DNA of 61,482 nt from Youngiibacter fragilis 232.1 (GCF_000495435.3 NZ_AXUN02000164.1:1-61482); one strand, 5' to 3'. Shown: positions 34,313 to 45,102, counted from the first letter of the stretch. The notes: a model not told the origin generated them from the letters alone. Translations and numbers: made by a program.

Positions 34313-35175
34313 GACGAGCTTCCTCCCTTCCTTAGCAGCCTGAGAAGCTCCTTCTTCGCGTCCTTGACCGTGAATATATCTGTGGATACATCAAAGCCCT
34401 TCTGCTTCAGAGCCTTCATGAGGTAGGTTATCTGCGGTGCACCGAGTCCCACGCTTTCAAGCAGCTCAGCCTTGGTAAACACCTCGCTTGGCAGCCCCTT
34501 CATTATGACCCTGGAATCACTCATGACTATTACCTCGTCTGCGATCTCAGCTACATCCTCCATGGAGTGTGTTACAAGGATCACTGTTGATTTATAGTAT
34601 TCATGAAGCCTTATTATCTGTGCAAGTATCTCATCCCTGCCCTTGGGGTCAAGGCCGGCTGTAGGCTCATCAAGTATGAGCACCTTAGGCTCCATGGCAA
34701 TTACTCCCGCAATGGCAACCCTTCTCTTCTGCCCGCCTGAAAGCTCGAAGGGAGAGAGGTTCCTGTACTTCTCGAAGTCGAGTCCGACTATCTCCATTGC
34801 CTTCCTGACCCTTGACTGTATCTCCTCATCGGAAAGCCCCAGGTTCTTCGGTCCGAAAGCGATATCCTTCTCGATGGTCTCTTCAAAAAGCTGGTACTCA
34901 GGATACTGGAAAACCAGTCCAACCCTTTTCCTGACCTCGCTCATGACGGTCTTCTTGTCCGTTATGTCGACGTCGCCGATGACTATCCTTCCTGAGGTCG
35001 GCTTTAGAAGTCCGTTGAGATGCTGAATGAATGTGGATTTTCCAGAGCCTGTATGGCCTATTATCGCGTAGAACTTCCCTTCCTCCAGATCAAGGCTGAT
35101 GTCATCAAGTGCTGTCATCTCAAAGGGGGTTCCCGGCATATATATGTGAGTCAGATTCTCTACTTTAATCGACAT
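34309..35175 (-). CDS. ecfA2: ECF transporter ATPase EcfA2
   Basis: A 288-residue ABC ATPase. It has Walker [10 protein letters not shown], signature [14 protein letters not shown], Walker [13 protein letters not shown] and a switch His in VTHSMED. As the second of two adjacent ATPases it corresponds to EcfA2 (CbiO2). Its start lies inside the end of ecfA1 (16-nt overlap). Confidence 0.96.
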   Translation of the reverse strand: MSIKVENLTHIYMPGTPFEMTALDDISLDLEEGKFYAIIGHTGSGKSTFIQHLNGLLKPTSGRIVIGDVDITDKKTVMSEVRKRVGLVFQYPEYQLFEETIEKDIAFGPKNLGLSDEEIQSRVRKAMEIVGLDFEKYRNLSPFELSGGQKRRVAIAGVIAMEPKVLILDEPTAGLDPKGRDEILAQIIRLHEYYKSTVILVTHSMEDVAEIADEVIVMSDSRVIMKGLPSEVFTKAELLESVGLGAPQITYLMKALKQKGFDVSTDIFTVKDAKKELLRLLRKGGSSS

Positions 35176-36020
35176 AACGCCTCCACCATTTCCTCAATGT
35201 TGAGGATGCCCTCTTCGAGTGGGATCCCTTCCTTGATCAGCTCATGGGCCAGCTCTGTCACCTGAGGGACATCAAGCCCCACTGACTTCAGGAGCTCCAC
35301 ATTCTTGAACACGTTCCTGGGAATATCATCAGTTATGACCTTGCCTTCCTCCATGACGATTATCCTGTCACCCTGGACAGCCTCTTCCATGAAGTGTGTT
35401 ATATGGACAACGGTTATCCCGAAGTCCTGGTTGAGCTTCCTGACGGTCCTCATGACCTCCTGCCTGCCCGACGGGTCAAGCATCGCGGTGGGCTCGTCAA
35501 GTATTATGCACTTAGGCCTCATGGCAAGGATGCCTGCAATGGCAACCCTCTGCTTCTGTCCACCTGAAAGGAGGTGCGGCTCATGCCGCCTGTACTCGTA
35601 CATGTTGACTTCCTTCAGTGATTCATCGACCCTCTTCCTTATCTCCATTGGAGGAACTCCAAGGTTCTCAGGTCCGAAGGCGACATCCTCTTCGACAATG
35701 GTCGCGACCATCTGGTTATCAGGGTTCTGGAACACCATTCCAGCCCTTCTCCTTACCTCCCAGGTATTCTCAATGTCTGTGGCATCGATGCCGTCAACAT
35801 ATATCTTGCCCCCTGTAGGCAGAAGAAGCGCATTCATGTGCTTCGCAAGGGTTGATTTACCTGAACCGTTGTGACCGAGGACAACAACGAATTCCCCCTG
35901 CTTTATAGTAAGGTCGACGCCATTCAGGGAATACACCTTCTCGGCATCCTCCCTGTCGTCATAGTAATGAGTAAGGCCTTCAGCCCTTATCATGTCTTTC
36001 TTTTCATCTATATCAGTCAT
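35160..36020 (-). CDS. ecfA1: ECF transporter ATPase EcfA1
   Basis: A 286-residue ABC ATPase. It has Walker [10 protein letters not shown], signature [14 protein letters not shown], Walker [13 protein letters not shown] and His in ITHFMEE. It forms the ATPase heterodimer with EcfA2. GAGGAGG precedes the ATG. A 45-nt hairpin lies directly upstream in the leader (36036-36080). Confidence 0.96.
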   Translation of the reverse strand: MTDIDEKKDMIRAEGLTHYYDDREDAEKVYSLNGVDLTIKQGEFVVVLGHNGSGKSTLAKHMNALLLPTGGKIYVDGIDATDIENTWEVRRRAGMVFQNPDNQMVATIVEEDVAFGPENLGVPPMEIRKRVDESLKEVNMYEYRRHEPHLLSGGQKQRVAIAGILAMRPKCIILDEPTAMLDPSGRQEVMRTVRKLNQDFGITVVHITHFMEEAVQGDRIIVMEEGKVITDDIPRNVFKNVELLKSVGLDVPQVTELAHELIKEGIPLEEGILNIEEMVEALCRLK

Positions 36021-36035
36021 TTACTTCCTCCTCAT

Positions 36036-36080
36036 GGATAGGCACTGGAATCCTATTCCCATGGATTCCACTACTTATCC
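36036..36080 (-). promoter_or_regulatory. Leader hairpin before ecfA1
   Basis: On the minus strand TGGAATCC and GGATTCCA form an 8-bp stem around ATGGGAATA. It is enclosed by GGATA/TATCC. It ends just before the GAGGAGG of ecfA1 and lies just after the rplQ terminator. It may control translation or shield the processed 5' end. No known riboswitch class was recognised. Confidence 0.45.
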
Positions 36081-36092
36081 TGATATTTGGAA

Positions 36093-36122
36093 AAAAGGGA
36101 CTAAGCGCGCTTAGTCCCTTTT
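36093..36122. terminator. Bidirectional terminator after rplQ
   Basis: A perfect 30-bp palindrome (half AAAAGGGACTAAGCG) flanked by A/T runs. It ends the S10-spc-alpha transcript and separates it from ecfA1. Confidence 0.9.
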
Positions 36123-36154
36123 GTTTCAACCAGGAACCTAAGTTCCCGGGACAA

Positions 36155-36496
36155 TTAGACGAGCTCGAGTATCGCTACTTCTGCGCCGTCGCCTCTCCTT
36201 GGTCCTACCTTGTAGATCCTGGTGTAGCCGCCGTTTCTCTCGGCGTACTTTGGAGCGATGTTTTCAAAAAGATCACTTACTACAGCAGGCTCCTGAACGA
36301 AGGCAGCCACCTGTCTCCTCGCGTGAAGGTCTCCCCTCTTGGCGAGGGTTATCATCTTCTCTGCGATGTTCTTGGTCTCCTTAGCCCTGGTTACTGTAGT
36401 CTCTATCTTGCCATACTTGAGGAAGCTTGTTACAAGTCCTCTCAGCATGGCCCTTCTCTGGTCGGACGGACGTCCGAGCTTTCTCTGCTGAGCCAT
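36155..36496 (-). CDS. rplQ: 50S ribosomal protein L17
   Basis: 113 residues, the short bacterial form. [16 protein letters not shown] and the C-terminal [21 protein letters not shown] are conserved. It is the last gene of the alpha operon, 12 nt after rpoA. Confidence 0.99.
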   Translation of the reverse strand: MAQQRKLGRPSDQRRAMLRGLVTSFLKYGKIETTVTRAKETKNIAEKMITLAKRGDLHARRQVAAFVQEPAVVSDLFENIAPKYAERNGGYTRIYKVGPRRGDGAEVAILELV

Positions 36497-36508
36497 TTTT
36501 ATACCTCC

Positions 36509-37456
36509 TTACTCGTCGCTGGATCTTAGATTCAAATCCAGATCCTTGAGCTTTCTTTCAACCTCTTCAAGAGACTTCTTTCCGAGATTCCTTACCTTCA
36601 TCATGTCTTCCATGGACTTCATGGTAAGCTCATGAACGGTGTTGATTCCTGCCCTCTTCAGGCAGTTGTACGACCTTACGGACAGGTCAAGCTCTTCGAT
36701 GGTCATCTCGAGGACCTTTTCCTTCTTGTCGTCTTCCTTCTCTATCATGATCTCAACATCATTCGCATGGTCTGTCAGAGTCATGAACAGCTTGAAGTGC
36801 TCTATGAGTATCTTCGCTGCGAGGCTTATTGCCTCCTCAGTCTTGATGGTTCCATTGGTCCAGATCTCAAGAGTCAGCTTGTCGTAGTCAGTAATCTGTC
36901 CTACTCTCGTGTTGTCCACTGAGAAATTGACTCTCTTCACCGGTGTGTATATGGAGTCAACTGCTATTGTCGACAGGCTCAGGTCATCGGACTTGTTCCT
37001 CTGCTGTGAAACGTATCCCCTTCCCCTGTTGATTGTGATTTCCATATATAGCTTCGCTTCTTCATCAAGGGTAGCGATATGAAGGTCCTTGTTTATGATC
37101 TCCACATCCCCGTCGGTCTTGATATCCCCGGCGGTAACTACTCCCGGTCCCTTGGCATCGATATATATCTGCCTTGGTCCGTCCCCGTTCATCTTGAGGA
37201 ACAGGTTCTTGAGGTTCAGGATAAGCTCTGTGACATCTTCCTTGACTCCGGGTACCACTGAGAACTCATGCAGCACGCCGTCGATCTTTACTGATGTTGG
37301 AGCCACTCCAGGAAGAGAAGACAGAAGCATTCTCCTCAATGCGTTACCTAAAGTAATTCCATAGCCTCTTTCAAGAGGTTCCACTACGAACTTACCATAG
37401 GTGCCATCTTCATTTGTCTCTACACATTGGATTTTTGGTTTTTCAATCTCAAACAT
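36509..37456 (-). CDS. rpoA: RNA polymerase subunit alpha
   Basis: 315 residues. The N-terminal assembly domain has [23 protein letters not shown]. The C-terminal domain, which binds UP elements and activators, has [17 protein letters not shown] and [10 protein letters not shown]. It follows rpsK after an unusual 119-nt gap where many Clostridia keep rpsD. AAGGAGGG lies upstream and can be covered by an RNA stem. Confidence 0.99.
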   Translation of the reverse strand: MFEIEKPKIQCVETNEDGTYGKFVVEPLERGYGITLGNALRRMLLSSLPGVAPTSVKIDGVLHEFSVVPGVKEDVTELILNLKNLFLKMNGDGPRQIYIDAKGPGVVTAGDIKTDGDVEIINKDLHIATLDEEAKLYMEITINRGRGYVSQQRNKSDDLSLSTIAVDSIYTPVKRVNFSVDNTRVGQITDYDKLTLEIWTNGTIKTEEAISLAAKILIEHFKLFMTLTDHANDVEIMIEKEDDKKEKVLEMTIEELDLSVRSYNCLKRAGINTVHELTMKSMEDMMKVRNLGKKSLEEVERKLKDLDLNLRSSDE

Positions 37457-37575
37457 TTTGACCCTCCTTGGATAATGCAGTCTTCAAAGGTCAACTGATT
37501 CCATGATCCCCGGATCTATACGCCTGGTTTTGCCTGCGCTGTGTGCCCGGGTAATAGTGCAATCCAAGAGGATAA
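37457..37575 (-). promoter_or_regulatory. Structured rpsK-rpoA spacer that can hide the rpoA ribosome binding site
   Basis: On the minus strand CTTGGAT-TGCA near the rpsK stop (37568-37558) pairs with TGCA-TT-ATCCAAG (37479-37467). This gives 11 bp with a 2-nt bulge. The pairing runs into the AAGGAGG of rpoA (37469-37463). CCCGG and CCGGG boxes inside can form a second stem. The rpsD gene usually found here is absent. This resembles a ribosomal-protein autoregulatory site, but no known family was matched. Confidence 0.5.
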
Positions 37576-37977
37576 CTAGACTCTTCTTCTCTTGGGAGGT
37601 CTGCATCCGTTATGTGGAATTGGTGTTACGTCCTTGATAAGAGTAACTTCAAGTCCTGCTGCCTGAAGTGACCTTATTGCCGCTTCTCTGCCTGATCCAG
37701 GTCCCTTGACATATACTTCTACACTCTTCAGACCGTGCTCCATTGCAGCCTTTGCCGCAGTTTCTGCAGCTATCTGTGCAGCATATGGTGTGCTCTTCCT
37801 TGATCCTTTGAAGCCATGGGCTCCTGAGCTGGACCATGAGAGGGCGTTTCCTGCCGCGTCAGTGATGGTTACTATTGAGTTGTTGAAAGTAGACTGTATG
37901 TGAGCCTGTCCGTGCTCAATATTCTTTCTTTCTTTTTTTCTTCTTACAACCTTCTTGGTGTTTTTAGCCGCTGCCAT
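37576..37977 (-). CDS. rpsK: 30S ribosomal protein S11
   Basis: 133 residues. It has [24 protein letters not shown] and the C-terminal [18 protein letters not shown] tail. It lies in the small-subunit platform. It follows rpsM by 12 nt. Confidence 0.99.
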   Translation of the reverse strand: MAAAKNTKKVVRRKKERKNIEHGQAHIQSTFNNSIVTITDAAGNALSWSSSGAHGFKGSRKSTPYAAQIAAETAAKAAMEHGLKSVEVYVKGPGSGREAAIRSLQAAGLEVTLIKDVTPIPHNGCRPPKRRRV

Positions 37978-37989
37978 TATCTTCCCTCC

Positions 37990-38358
37990 TTACTTCTTCT
38001 TGTTAGCTATGGTCTTTCTCGGACCCTTTCTTGTTCTTGCGTTTGTCTTCGTCTTCTGTCCTCTTACCGGGAGACCCTTTCTATGTCTGATACCTCTGTA
38101 GCATCCGATTTCGACAAGTCTCTTTATGTTGAGGGCAACCTCTCTTCTGAGGTCTCCTTCTACTTTGAGGTTCTTGTTGACGTAGTCCCTTATCGCATTG
38201 ACTTCAGCTTCGGAAAGGTCCTTGACCCTCGTGTCAGGATTCACGCCTGTAGCTTCTATTATCTTCTTTGAAGTAGAAAGGCCGATTCCATATATGTAGG
38301 TAAGTCCAATCTCGACTCTCTTGCCCTTAGGTAGGTCTATGCCTGATATTCTTGCCAT
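37990..38358 (-). CDS. rpsM: 30S ribosomal protein S13
   Basis: 122 residues. It has [10 protein letters not shown] at the start, the helix-hairpin segment TYIYGIG, and the C-terminal [24 protein letters not shown] tail that contacts P-site tRNA. GGAGGTG lies upstream. Confidence 0.99.
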   Translation of the reverse strand: MARISGIDLPKGKRVEIGLTYIYGIGLSTSKKIIEATGVNPDTRVKDLSEAEVNAIRDYVNKNLKVEGDLRREVALNIKRLVEIGCYRGIRHRKGLPVRGQKTKTNARTRKGPRKTIANKKK

Positions 38359-38393
38359 ATTATTTTTTACACCTCCTGTTTATACTCTTCCTA

Positions 38394-38522
<129 letters not shown>

Positions 38523-38525
38523 TTA

Positions 38526-38744
38526 TTACTTGGCTCTCCAGGTGATACGCCCTCTTGTGAGATCGTATGGTGACAGTTCTACAGTCACCCTGTCGCCTGG
38601 AAGAATCCTTATGAAATTCATTCTCAACTTTCCTGACAGATGAGCAAGAATTGTATGCCCACTTTCAAGTTCAACTTCGAACATCGCGTTCGGAAGTGAT
38701 TCCTTGACGGTGCCCTGCATTTCTATAACATCTTCTTTTGACAT
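38526..38744 (-). CDS. infA: Translation initiation factor IF-1
   Basis: 72 residues, the standard length, forming an OB fold that fills the A site of the 30S subunit during initiation. It has [23 protein letters not shown] and [18 protein letters not shown]. It lies 7 nt after the KOW-domain gene. Confidence 0.99.
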   Translation of the reverse strand: MSKEDVIEMQGTVKESLPNAMFEVELESGHTILAHLSGKLRMNFIRILPGDRVTVELSPYDLTRGRITWRAK

Positions 38745-38751
38745 AAGGTAC

Positions 38752-39027
38752 TTATACCTCCTTAGCCTGAAGCCCTATGAGCTTCGCAATTTTTACCATG
38801 CACTCCTGATCTCTTGCCCTTAAGCCTTCGATCGTCCATTCCTCTGCTCCAGCTGCAACAAAAAGATGCTTTTTGTTCTTTCTCTTAGGGTTGTCAAAAG
38901 AATGCTTGTTTCCATCCACCAGAGTGACGAAATACCGGTCGGTATCTTCGAATACTATATAGTATTTTCCAAGGTCTCTGCCCTTTCTGGAAACCACCAG
39001 GCATCCCTTCATTCCATTGTCTTCCAC
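38752..39027 (-). CDS. KOW-domain RNA-binding protein (L14e-like)
   Basis: 91 residues, beginning with GTG behind GAGGTGAG. A KOW-type start ([20 protein letters not shown]) and [11 protein letters not shown] resemble the small RNA-binding proteins annotated as ribosomal L14E/L6E/L27E-like in Clostridia, placed between map and infA. The exact role on the ribosome is not established. Confidence 0.85.
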   Translation of the reverse strand: MEDNGMKGCLVVSRKGRDLGKYYIVFEDTDRYFVTLVDGNKHSFDNPKRKNKKHLFVAAGAEEWTIEGLRARDQECMVKIAKLIGLQAKEV

Positions 39028-39086
39028 AAACTCACCTCTTGATTACCATAGCTATAAATCAAAATCCATAACTAAGCAGCATTTTT

Positions 39087-39845
39087 TCAAATGCCCCGCA
39101 TCAGTGTCAGGATCTCGGGTTCGCCATCTGTAATGGCCACGGTGTTCTCATAGTGGGCGGAAAGTTTTCCGTCTTCTGTAACCGTAGTCCAGTTGTCGTC
39201 TAAGATCCTTACATTGTACCTGCCAACATTTACCATAGGTTCGATGGCAAGCACCATGCCTTTGTTTAGCCTGGGTCCCCTGCCCTCTTTGCCGTAATTC
39301 GGTATCTGAGGGTCCTCATGCAGATTCCGTCCGATTCCATGGCCGGTAAAATCCCTGACCACCGTGAATCCATTGTCCTCCACATGCTTCTGTATGGCAT
39401 GGGATATGTCCCCAAGCCTCCTGCCTTCATAGGCATGCTCTATTCCCTTGAAGAAGCTCTCTTCGGTAACCCTTATGAGCTTCCTTGCTTCCTCTGAAAC
39501 ATCACCTACTGGAAAGGTCCTTGCCGCGTCTCCATGGAACCCGTTAAGGTATGCTCCAACGTCGACGCTTATGATGTCCCCTTCCTTAAGGATGTTCTTC
39601 CGGGATGGTATGCCATGGATCACCACTTCATTTACAGAAGCGCATATGGATCCTGTAAATCCGTGGTAATTCTTGAAAGATGGTTTAGCTCCGTGCCTAG
39701 TTATAAATTCCTCACACAGCGCATCCAGCTCCTGTGTGGATATCCCCGGCCTGATATGGTCAGCGATCATCTCCAGTGTCATTCCTGTGAGCTGTCCGGC
39801 CTTCTTCATCAGGTCCAGTTCGATCCGGTTCTTAATTATTATCAT
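39087..39845 (-). CDS. map: Methionine aminopeptidase, type I
   Basis: 252 residues. The two-metal site is complete: DVGAYLNGFHGDAART (two Asp), GHGIGRNLHEDP (His), LAIEPMV (Glu) and YENTVAITD (Glu). It removes the starting methionine from new proteins. The start overlaps the adk stop by 1 nt (TAATG). There is no N-terminal zinc extension. Confidence 0.98.
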   Translation of the reverse strand: MIIIKNRIELDLMKKAGQLTGMTLEMIADHIRPGISTQELDALCEEFITRHGAKPSFKNYHGFTGSICASVNEVVIHGIPSRKNILKEGDIISVDVGAYLNGFHGDAARTFPVGDVSEEARKLIRVTEESFFKGIEHAYEGRRLGDISHAIQKHVEDNGFTVVRDFTGHGIGRNLHEDPQIPNYGKEGRGPRLNKGMVLAIEPMVNVGRYNVRILDDNWTTVTEDGKLSAHYENTVAITDGEPEILTLMRGI

Positions 39846-40495
39846 TATTCCTTGCTCCCAAGCAGCTTTACTATGCTTTCGAAGACCACAGGTATTGCCT
39901 GGGTCCCATCAACCACCCTGAGTATTCCCTTTGCAAGGTAGTACTCTATGAGCGGCTCCGTCTGCCTGTCATAAATATCAAGTCTGTCCACTACTGTATC
40001 AATGGAGTCGTCCTTCCTTTGTATGACCTTCGTTCCGCATACGTCGCAGGTATCCTTTACCATCGGCGGGTTATAGACCAGGTGGTAGCTTGCTCCGCAT
40101 GACGGACATACCCTTCTCCCTGTCATCCTGTCGATTATGAAATCTCTCGGCACCTGTATCAGCAATGCCGTATCAACGGCTTCGCCTTCAGCTGCGAGCA
40201 TCTTTCCGAGCTCGTCAGCCTGGTATACGGTTCTCGGGAATCCATCAAGCAGATAGCCGTTTTCACAGTCAGGCTCACTGAGCCTTCCCTTGACCATTCT
40301 GATGGTAACCTCATCCGGCACAAGCAAGCCTTTGTCCATGTACCCTTTTGCAAGGGTACCCAGCTCCGTTCCGTCAGCAATGTTCTTCCTGAAAATATCT
40401 CCTGTGGAGATATGCGGTATCTGGAACCTCTTGCTTATTGACTGCGCCTGTGTGCCTTTCCCTGCTCCGGGGGGACCTAACAATATAATCTTCAC
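39845..40495 (-). CDS. adk: Adenylate kinase
   Basis: 216 residues. The P-loop is GPPGAGKGTQA. The lid has four cysteines (CPSCG and CDVCG), so it is the zinc-binding form common in Gram-positives. I chose the GTG at 40495, with GGAG 9 nt upstream, because the protein then begins MKIILLGPPG like its relatives. The ATG and TTG just upstream overlap that box. Confidence 0.97.
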   Translation of the reverse strand: MKIILLGPPGAGKGTQAQSISKRFQIPHISTGDIFRKNIADGTELGTLAKGYMDKGLLVPDEVTIRMVKGRLSEPDCENGYLLDGFPRTVYQADELGKMLAAEGEAVDTALLIQVPRDFIIDRMTGRRVCPSCGASYHLVYNPPMVKDTCDVCGTKVIQRKDDSIDTVVDRLDIYDRQTEPLIEYYLAKGILRVVDGTQAIPVVFESIVKLLGSKE

Positions 40496-40515
40496 GGGCT
40501 TCATCTCCAATATTC

Positions 40516-41793
40516 TTATTTAAGAAATCCTTGATAATGCCTCATCACGAGCTGTGATTCGAGCTGCTTCATTGTGTCCATTGCCACGCCAATCATGATG
40601 AACAGCATTGTTCCTCCGAAGGCGAGCCCCTTGAACGAAGTGTAGCCTTCAAGGACTATTGGGAATATGGCTATGGCTGCAGCGAATATTCCACCAACTA
40701 TTGAAACCCTGTCGAGTATCCTCTCCAGGTATTTTGCAGTTGCCACTCCAGGCCTTATGCCTGCCACGTACCCGCCTGACTTTGCCATGTTCTCGGCCAT
40801 CTCATCAGGTTTGAACGTAATGTTCGTATAGAACCATGAGAAGAACAGCACGAGCACAGCATAAACCAGTGCATATATTATCGTATTTGTCTTGAATGGG
40901 CTGTACGCACCTTCAGTCAGCCACTTTATCCAAGCCACGTTCGGGAAGAACTGGGCGAGGGTTGCAGGGAACTGCATGACGGACATCGCGAAAATTATCG
41001 AAATTACCGCTGAGCTGCTTATCCCTACAGGTATATGGGTGGACTGGCCTTTGTACTGCTTGGTCCCTACTACTCTTCCGGCATACTGGACAGGTATTCT
41101 TCTCTCTCCGAGTGAGAATCCGGTCACACCGACGAACATGAGAGCCACTACAATTACAAAGAGCGCAAGCATGACTATGTCGATGTTTCCGCCCGTATAG
41201 AGCGCAAATACCTGATACATCAGGGTTGGGAATCTGGACAATATGTTCACGAATATCAGTACGGAAACTCCGCTTCCTATTCCCTTTTCAGTGATCTGGT
41301 CACCCAGCCACATGAGGAAGGTCGAGGATGCGATAAGAGTCACTATGATGAGCACCGTGTTAAGCGGCGTATCATTTTCAACTGCCCCCGCATTGTATAT
41401 TATGACATAGGTTCCATAAGCCTGAACCGCACCGATAGCTATAGCCGCATACCTCGTTATGTTCTGTATCTTTGCCCTTCCGTCCTGGCCTTCCTTGGAA
41501 AGCTGCTCCAGATAAGGGATGATGACAGTCATAAGCTGCATTATGATGGATGCATTGATGTACGGGACTACACCCATTGCAAATATGCTGAAGTTTCCGA
41601 AGGCTCCTCCTGATATGAGGTCATAGAACCCAATCAGTGTTTGGGAGTTCGCCAGACTTTTCAGTGCATCCGCATTGATGTTCGGGACCGGTATGAAGTG
41701 GCCCATCCTGAATATGAAGACAACGAACGCCGTAAAAAGAATCTTTTTTCTCAGGTCCTTTATCTTCCAGGCATTCTTAAGGGTTTGCAGCAT
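40516..41793 (-). CDS. secY: Preprotein translocase subunit SecY
   Basis: 425 residues, with ten membrane helices, forming the channel for protein export. The SecY signatures GSGVSVLIFVNI, RRIPVQYA and NMAKSGGYVAGIRPG are present. It starts 1 nt after the rplO stop. Confidence 0.99.
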   Translation of the reverse strand: MLQTLKNAWKIKDLRKKILFTAFVVFIFRMGHFIPVPNINADALKSLANSQTLIGFYDLISGGAFGNFSIFAMGVVPYINASIIMQLMTVIIPYLEQLSKEGQDGRAKIQNITRYAAIAIGAVQAYGTYVIIYNAGAVENDTPLNTVLIIVTLIASSTFLMWLGDQITEKGIGSGVSVLIFVNILSRFPTLMYQVFALYTGGNIDIVMLALFVIVVALMFVGVTGFSLGERRIPVQYAGRVVGTKQYKGQSTHIPVGISSSAVISIIFAMSVMQFPATLAQFFPNVAWIKWLTEGAYSPFKTNTIIYALVYAVLVLFFSWFYTNITFKPDEMAENMAKSGGYVAGIRPGVATAKYLERILDRVSIVGGIFAAAIAIFPIVLEGYTSFKGLAFGGTMLFIMIGVAMDTMKQLESQLVMRHYQGFLK

Positions 41794-41794
41794 G

Positions 41795-42235
41795 CTAAAT
41801 CACCTCAACTTTTCCTCCGGCAGCTTCTATCTTTTCCATCGCTGATTTAGAGAACTTTGTAGCCTTTACTGTAAGTGACTTTTCAAGCGTACCGTTACCG
41901 AGTATCTTTACGCCGTCAATGATCTTTGATACTACGCCCCTCTCAAGAAGGACTGCTTCTGTTATCTCTGTGCCATTCTCAAATATATTGAGCCTGTCCA
42001 CATTTACCTCTACATACTCCTTAGCGAATATGTTAGTGAATCCTCTCTTCGGGATCCTTCTATAAAGAGGCATCTGACCTCCTTCAAATCCTGGCCTGAC
42101 TCCTCCGCCTGACCTGGACTTCTGGCCTTTCATACCTTTACCGGCCTGCTTTCCGAGGCCTGATCCAGTACCTCTTCCGACTCTCTTGGGAGCCTTCCTG
42201 CTGCCAGCCGCTGGCTTCAACTCATGAAGTTTCAT
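41795..42235 (-). CDS. rplO: 50S ribosomal protein L15
   Basis: 146 residues. The glycine- and lysine-rich N-terminal extension ([22 protein letters not shown]) runs into the 23S core. The C-terminal globular part ends [12 protein letters not shown]. Confidence 0.99.
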   Translation of the reverse strand: MKLHELKPAAGSRKAPKRVGRGTGSGLGKQAGKGMKGQKSRSGGGVRPGFEGGQMPLYRRIPKRGFTNIFAKEYVEVNVDRLNIFENGTEITEAVLLERGVVSKIIDGVKILGNGTLEKSLTVKATKFSKSAMEKIEAAGGKVEVI

Positions 42236-42256
42236 TTAGTTTGCACCTCCTCTTTA

Positions 42257-42436
42257 TTATGCTTCTTCCACGCTGAGAAGATATTCTATTTTCTTGATCA
42301 TTCCCCTAACCTGAGGAGTGTCGTTATGCTCTACTGTCTTGCCAATCTTGGACAATCCGAGGGCCTTGGCAGTAGCAATGTGGTCTTTCTTCCTCGCGAT
42401 GAGGCTTTTCTTAAGTGTTACCTTCAATGTTGCCAC
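42257..42436 (-). CDS. rpmD: 50S ribosomal protein L30
   Basis: 59 residues, read directly: it starts GTG ([19 protein letters not shown]) behind GGAGGGAT and ends LLSVEEA. The central [20 protein letters not shown] is typical of L30. It lies between rpsE and rplO, in the normal spc order. Confidence 0.97.
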   Translation of the reverse strand: MATLKVTLKKSLIARKKDHIATAKALGLSKIGKTVEHNDTPQVRGMIKKIEYLLSVEEA

Positions 42437-42447
42437 GATGATCCCTC

Positions 42448-42945
42448 CTATCCTAATATTTCTTCTACAGTCTTGCCTCTGAGCTTAGCTATCTGCTCTG
42501 CAGACCTAAGGCTCGCAAGTCCGTTGATGGTTGCCTTTACCATGTTGCTTGGATTGTTTGATCCAAGTGACTTGGCTCTGACGTCCTTTATTCCTGCAAG
42601 CTCTAGGACTGCTCTCGCCGGTCCGCCTGCAAGTACTCCTGTTCCTTCTTCAGCTGGCATTATTAGAACCTGGCCGGTTCCGAACATGCCCTTTGTCGAA
42701 TGAGGAACTGTGGTTCCCTTTATCTCAACATGCACAAGGTTCTTCTTTGCATTCTCGATGCCTTTTCTGATGGCTTCAGGAATTTCTATGGACTTGCCCA
42801 TGCCGACTCCGACATGACCATTCTCATCGCCTACAACAACAAGTGCTGCAAACCTGAAATTTCTACCACCCTTGACGACCTTTGTGACTCTGCCGATGTT
42901 GACTACTTTCTCTTTAAGGTCCAGTGTGCTGGGATCTATTCTCAC
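42448..42945 (-). CDS. rpsE: 30S ribosomal protein S5
   Basis: 165 residues. It starts GTG behind GGAGGAAAC. It has the N-terminal [26 protein letters not shown], and [22 protein letters not shown]. It helps decoding fidelity together with S4 and S12. Confidence 0.99.
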   Translation of the reverse strand: MRIDPSTLDLKEKVVNIGRVTKVVKGGRNFRFAALVVVGDENGHVGVGMGKSIEIPEAIRKGIENAKKNLVHVEIKGTTVPHSTKGMFGTGQVLIMPAEEGTGVLAGGPARAVLELAGIKDVRAKSLGSNNPSNMVKATINGLASLRSAEQIAKLRGKTVEEILG

Positions 42946-42962
42946 TATTTGTTTCCTCCTTC

Positions 42963-43322
42963 TTAGAAATCAAGTCCGGCTTCTCTTGCTGCCTCGGCCA
43001 GAGTCTGGACCCTTCCGTGGTAAATGTAGCCGCCCCTGTCGAAAACGACTGACTTTATTCCCTTCTCGAGCGCCTTCTTGGCTACGGCTTCTCCGACCTT
43101 CTTCGCTGCCTCAAGATTGCTTCCTGCTCCGTCGAAGTCCTTCTCGACTGATGAAGCGGAAACAAGTGTAACTCCCTGTACATCATCGATGATCTGGGCA
43201 TATATGTTCTTTTCGCTTCTGTAAACAGAGAGTCTTGGTCTCTCAGCAGTACCGCTGATCTTTGTTCTAACCCTTATGTGACGTCTTACTCTTGACGCTT
43301 TCTTGTCACCTTTATTGAACAT
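42963..43322 (-). CDS. rplR: 50S ribosomal protein L18
   Basis: 119 residues. It binds 5S rRNA. It has [20 protein letters not shown] at the front and [24 protein letters not shown] at the end. Confidence 0.99.
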   Translation of the reverse strand: MFNKGDKKASRVRRHIRVRTKISGTAERPRLSVYRSEKNIYAQIIDDVQGVTLVSASSVEKDFDGAGSNLEAAKKVGEAVAKKALEKGIKSVVFDRGGYIYHGRVQTLAEAAREAGLDF

Positions 43323-43342
43323 TAAAGTCTCACTCCTTTCTT

Positions 43343-43885
43343 TTACTTCTTACCAGTCTTTCCGACCTTACGTCTTACGACTTCGCCTTCAAACTTGATT
43401 CCCTTGCCCTTGTACGGCTCAGGCTTTCTCCACTTCCTTATGTCGGCAGCGGTATCTCCTACGAGCTCCTTGTCAGTTCCCCTGATTATTATCTTGGTCT
43501 GAGTCGGAAGTTCGAAGGTAATGCCTTCTGCTGCTTCGATCTCTACCGGATGTGAATATCCGAGAGCGAGCACAAGCTTCTTGCCCTGCAGAGTCGCTCT
43601 GTATCCTACACCAACAAGTTCAAGTGTCTTTGTGAATCCAGTTGAAACTCCGACAACCATGTTGTTCACAAGTGCCCTTACAAGTCCGTGGAGTGCTCTG
43701 TTCTGCTTGTCATCGTTCGGTCTTGTAACAAGTACATTACCGTCTTCAAGCTTTATTGTTATATTCTTATGCATAGCCTTGACCAGCTCGCCTTTAGGTC
43801 CCTTTACAGTAACAACATTATCCGGTGTCACATCAAAGGATACTCCAGCAGGTATGGCTATTGGCATTCTACCAATTCTTGACAT
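43343..43885 (-). CDS. rplF: 50S ribosomal protein L6
   Basis: 180 residues with two similar domains. It starts MSRIGRMPI and ends with the conserved [17 protein letters not shown] block followed by a basic tail. Confidence 0.99.
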   Translation of the reverse strand: MSRIGRMPIAIPAGVSFDVTPDNVVTVKGPKGELVKAMHKNITIKLEDGNVLVTRPNDDKQNRALHGLVRALVNNMVVGVSTGFTKTLELVGVGYRATLQGKKLVLALGYSHPVEIEAAEGITFELPTQTKIIIRGTDKELVGDTAADIRKWRKPEPYKGKGIKFEGEVVRRKVGKTGKK

Positions 43886-43924
43886 TTCTTAACCTCCTGT
43901 TTTTTGGAAATCCATCAGCTATTC

Positions 43925-44323
43925 TTACCAGATGTAGCAGATGACCTCTCCGCCTAATCCGAGTTTCCTTGCCTCTCTGTCGGCAACCATGCCCTTTGAA
44001 GTGGATACTATTGCTACTCCGAGTCCGTTCAATACCTTTGGAACTTCGTCAGCTTTGCAGTACACTCTGAGTCCTGGCTTCGATATCCTCTTGAGACCAG
44101 TGATAACCCTTTCCTTGTTGGCTCCGTACTTAAGGGCGATTCTCATCATCGGAACAACTCCATCGTTGTATTCCTCGATGCCCTTAACGTATCCTTCTTC
44201 GAGCAGTATATTAGCAACCGCCTTCTTCACCTTGGAAGAGGGGACTTCTACGACCTCATGTCTTGCAGAGTTTGCGTTCCTTACCCTGGTGAGCAAATCT
44301 GCGATAGGATCAGTCATAACCAT
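43925..44323 (-). CDS. rpsH: 30S ribosomal protein S8
   Basis: 132 residues. It has [15 protein letters not shown] at the start and [31 protein letters not shown] at the end. In E. coli S8 represses the spc operon. No such RNA site was recognised here. Confidence 0.99.
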   Translation of the reverse strand: MVMTDPIADLLTRVRNANSARHEVVEVPSSKVKKAVANILLEEGYVKGIEEYNDGVVPMMRIALKYGANKERVITGLKRISKPGLRVYCKADEVPKVLNGLGVAIVSTSKGMVADREARKLGLGGEVICYIW

Positions 44324-44352
44324 TATTTGTGCCTCCTTTCAATTAATTGAGA

Positions 44353-44538
44353 TTACCAGCTTGCTTTTCTAACGCCGGGGATCTCGCCCTTGTATGCTAG
44401 GTTTCTAAAACATATTCTGCATATTCCGTACTTCTTGAGTACTGAATGCGGTCTTCCGCACAGCCTGCACCTGGTGTAAGCCTGTGTAGAATATTTAGGT
44501 TCTTTGCTCCACTTTTCCAAAATAGCCTTACGTGCCAC
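44353..44538 (-). CDS. rpsN: 30S ribosomal protein S14, zinc type
   Basis: 61 residues, the short C+ form (type Z) found in Firmicutes. It has all four zinc cysteines at positions 24, 27, 40 and 43. It binds the head of the 30S subunit. Confidence 0.99.
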   Translation of the reverse strand: MARKAILEKWSKEPKYSTQAYTRCRLCGRPHSVLKKYGICRICFRNLAYKGEIPGVRKASW

Positions 44539-44553
44539 TTTATTCCCTCCTCT

Positions 44554-45102
44554 TTACTGAACGAAAGGCATGCCAAGGAATCTCAAGAGTTCTCTTGCTT
44601 CCTCGTCTGTCTTCGCGGTTGTAACGAATACGATGTCCATGCCTCTGATTGCATCTATCTTGTCGTACTCTATCTCGGGGAATATGAGCTGCTCCTTTAT
44701 TCCAAGGGAGTAGTTGCCCCTGCCGTCAAAGGACTTGTCTGAGACTCCTCTGAAGTCCCTGACTCTTGGAAGCGCTACGTTCATCAGCTTGTCAGCAAAC
44801 TGGAACATATGCAGCTTTCTAAGAGTTACCTTGCATCCTATTGGCATGTTCTCTCTTATCTTGAAGTTCGCAACTGACTTTCTAGCCCTTGTTATTATAG
44901 GCTTCTGTCCAGCGATTATTGTAAGCTCGGCTACTGCCGCCTCAAGTATCTTTGCGTTGTCTTTAGCTTCTCCAACGCCCATGTTGATGACTATCTTCTC
45001 CAGCCTCGGAACTTCCATTACGTTCTTGTAAGAGAACTTCTCCATCATAGCCGGTACTACTTCATTCAAGTACTTTTCCTGTAATCTTGGAACCATATCC
45101 AT
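44554..45102 (-). CDS. rplE: 50S ribosomal protein L5
   Basis: 182 residues. It binds 5S rRNA and contacts S13. It has [17 protein letters not shown] near the front and [22 protein letters not shown] near the end. AGGAGGACTC precedes the ATG. Confidence 0.99.
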   Translation of the reverse strand: MDMVPRLQEKYLNEVVPAMMEKFSYKNVMEVPRLEKIVINMGVGEAKDNAKILEAAVAELTIIAGQKPIITRARKSVANFKIRENMPIGCKVTLRKLHMFQFADKLMNVALPRVRDFRGVSDKSFDGRGNYSLGIKEQLIFPEIEYDKIDAIRGMDIVFVTTAKTDEEARELLRFLGMPFVQ

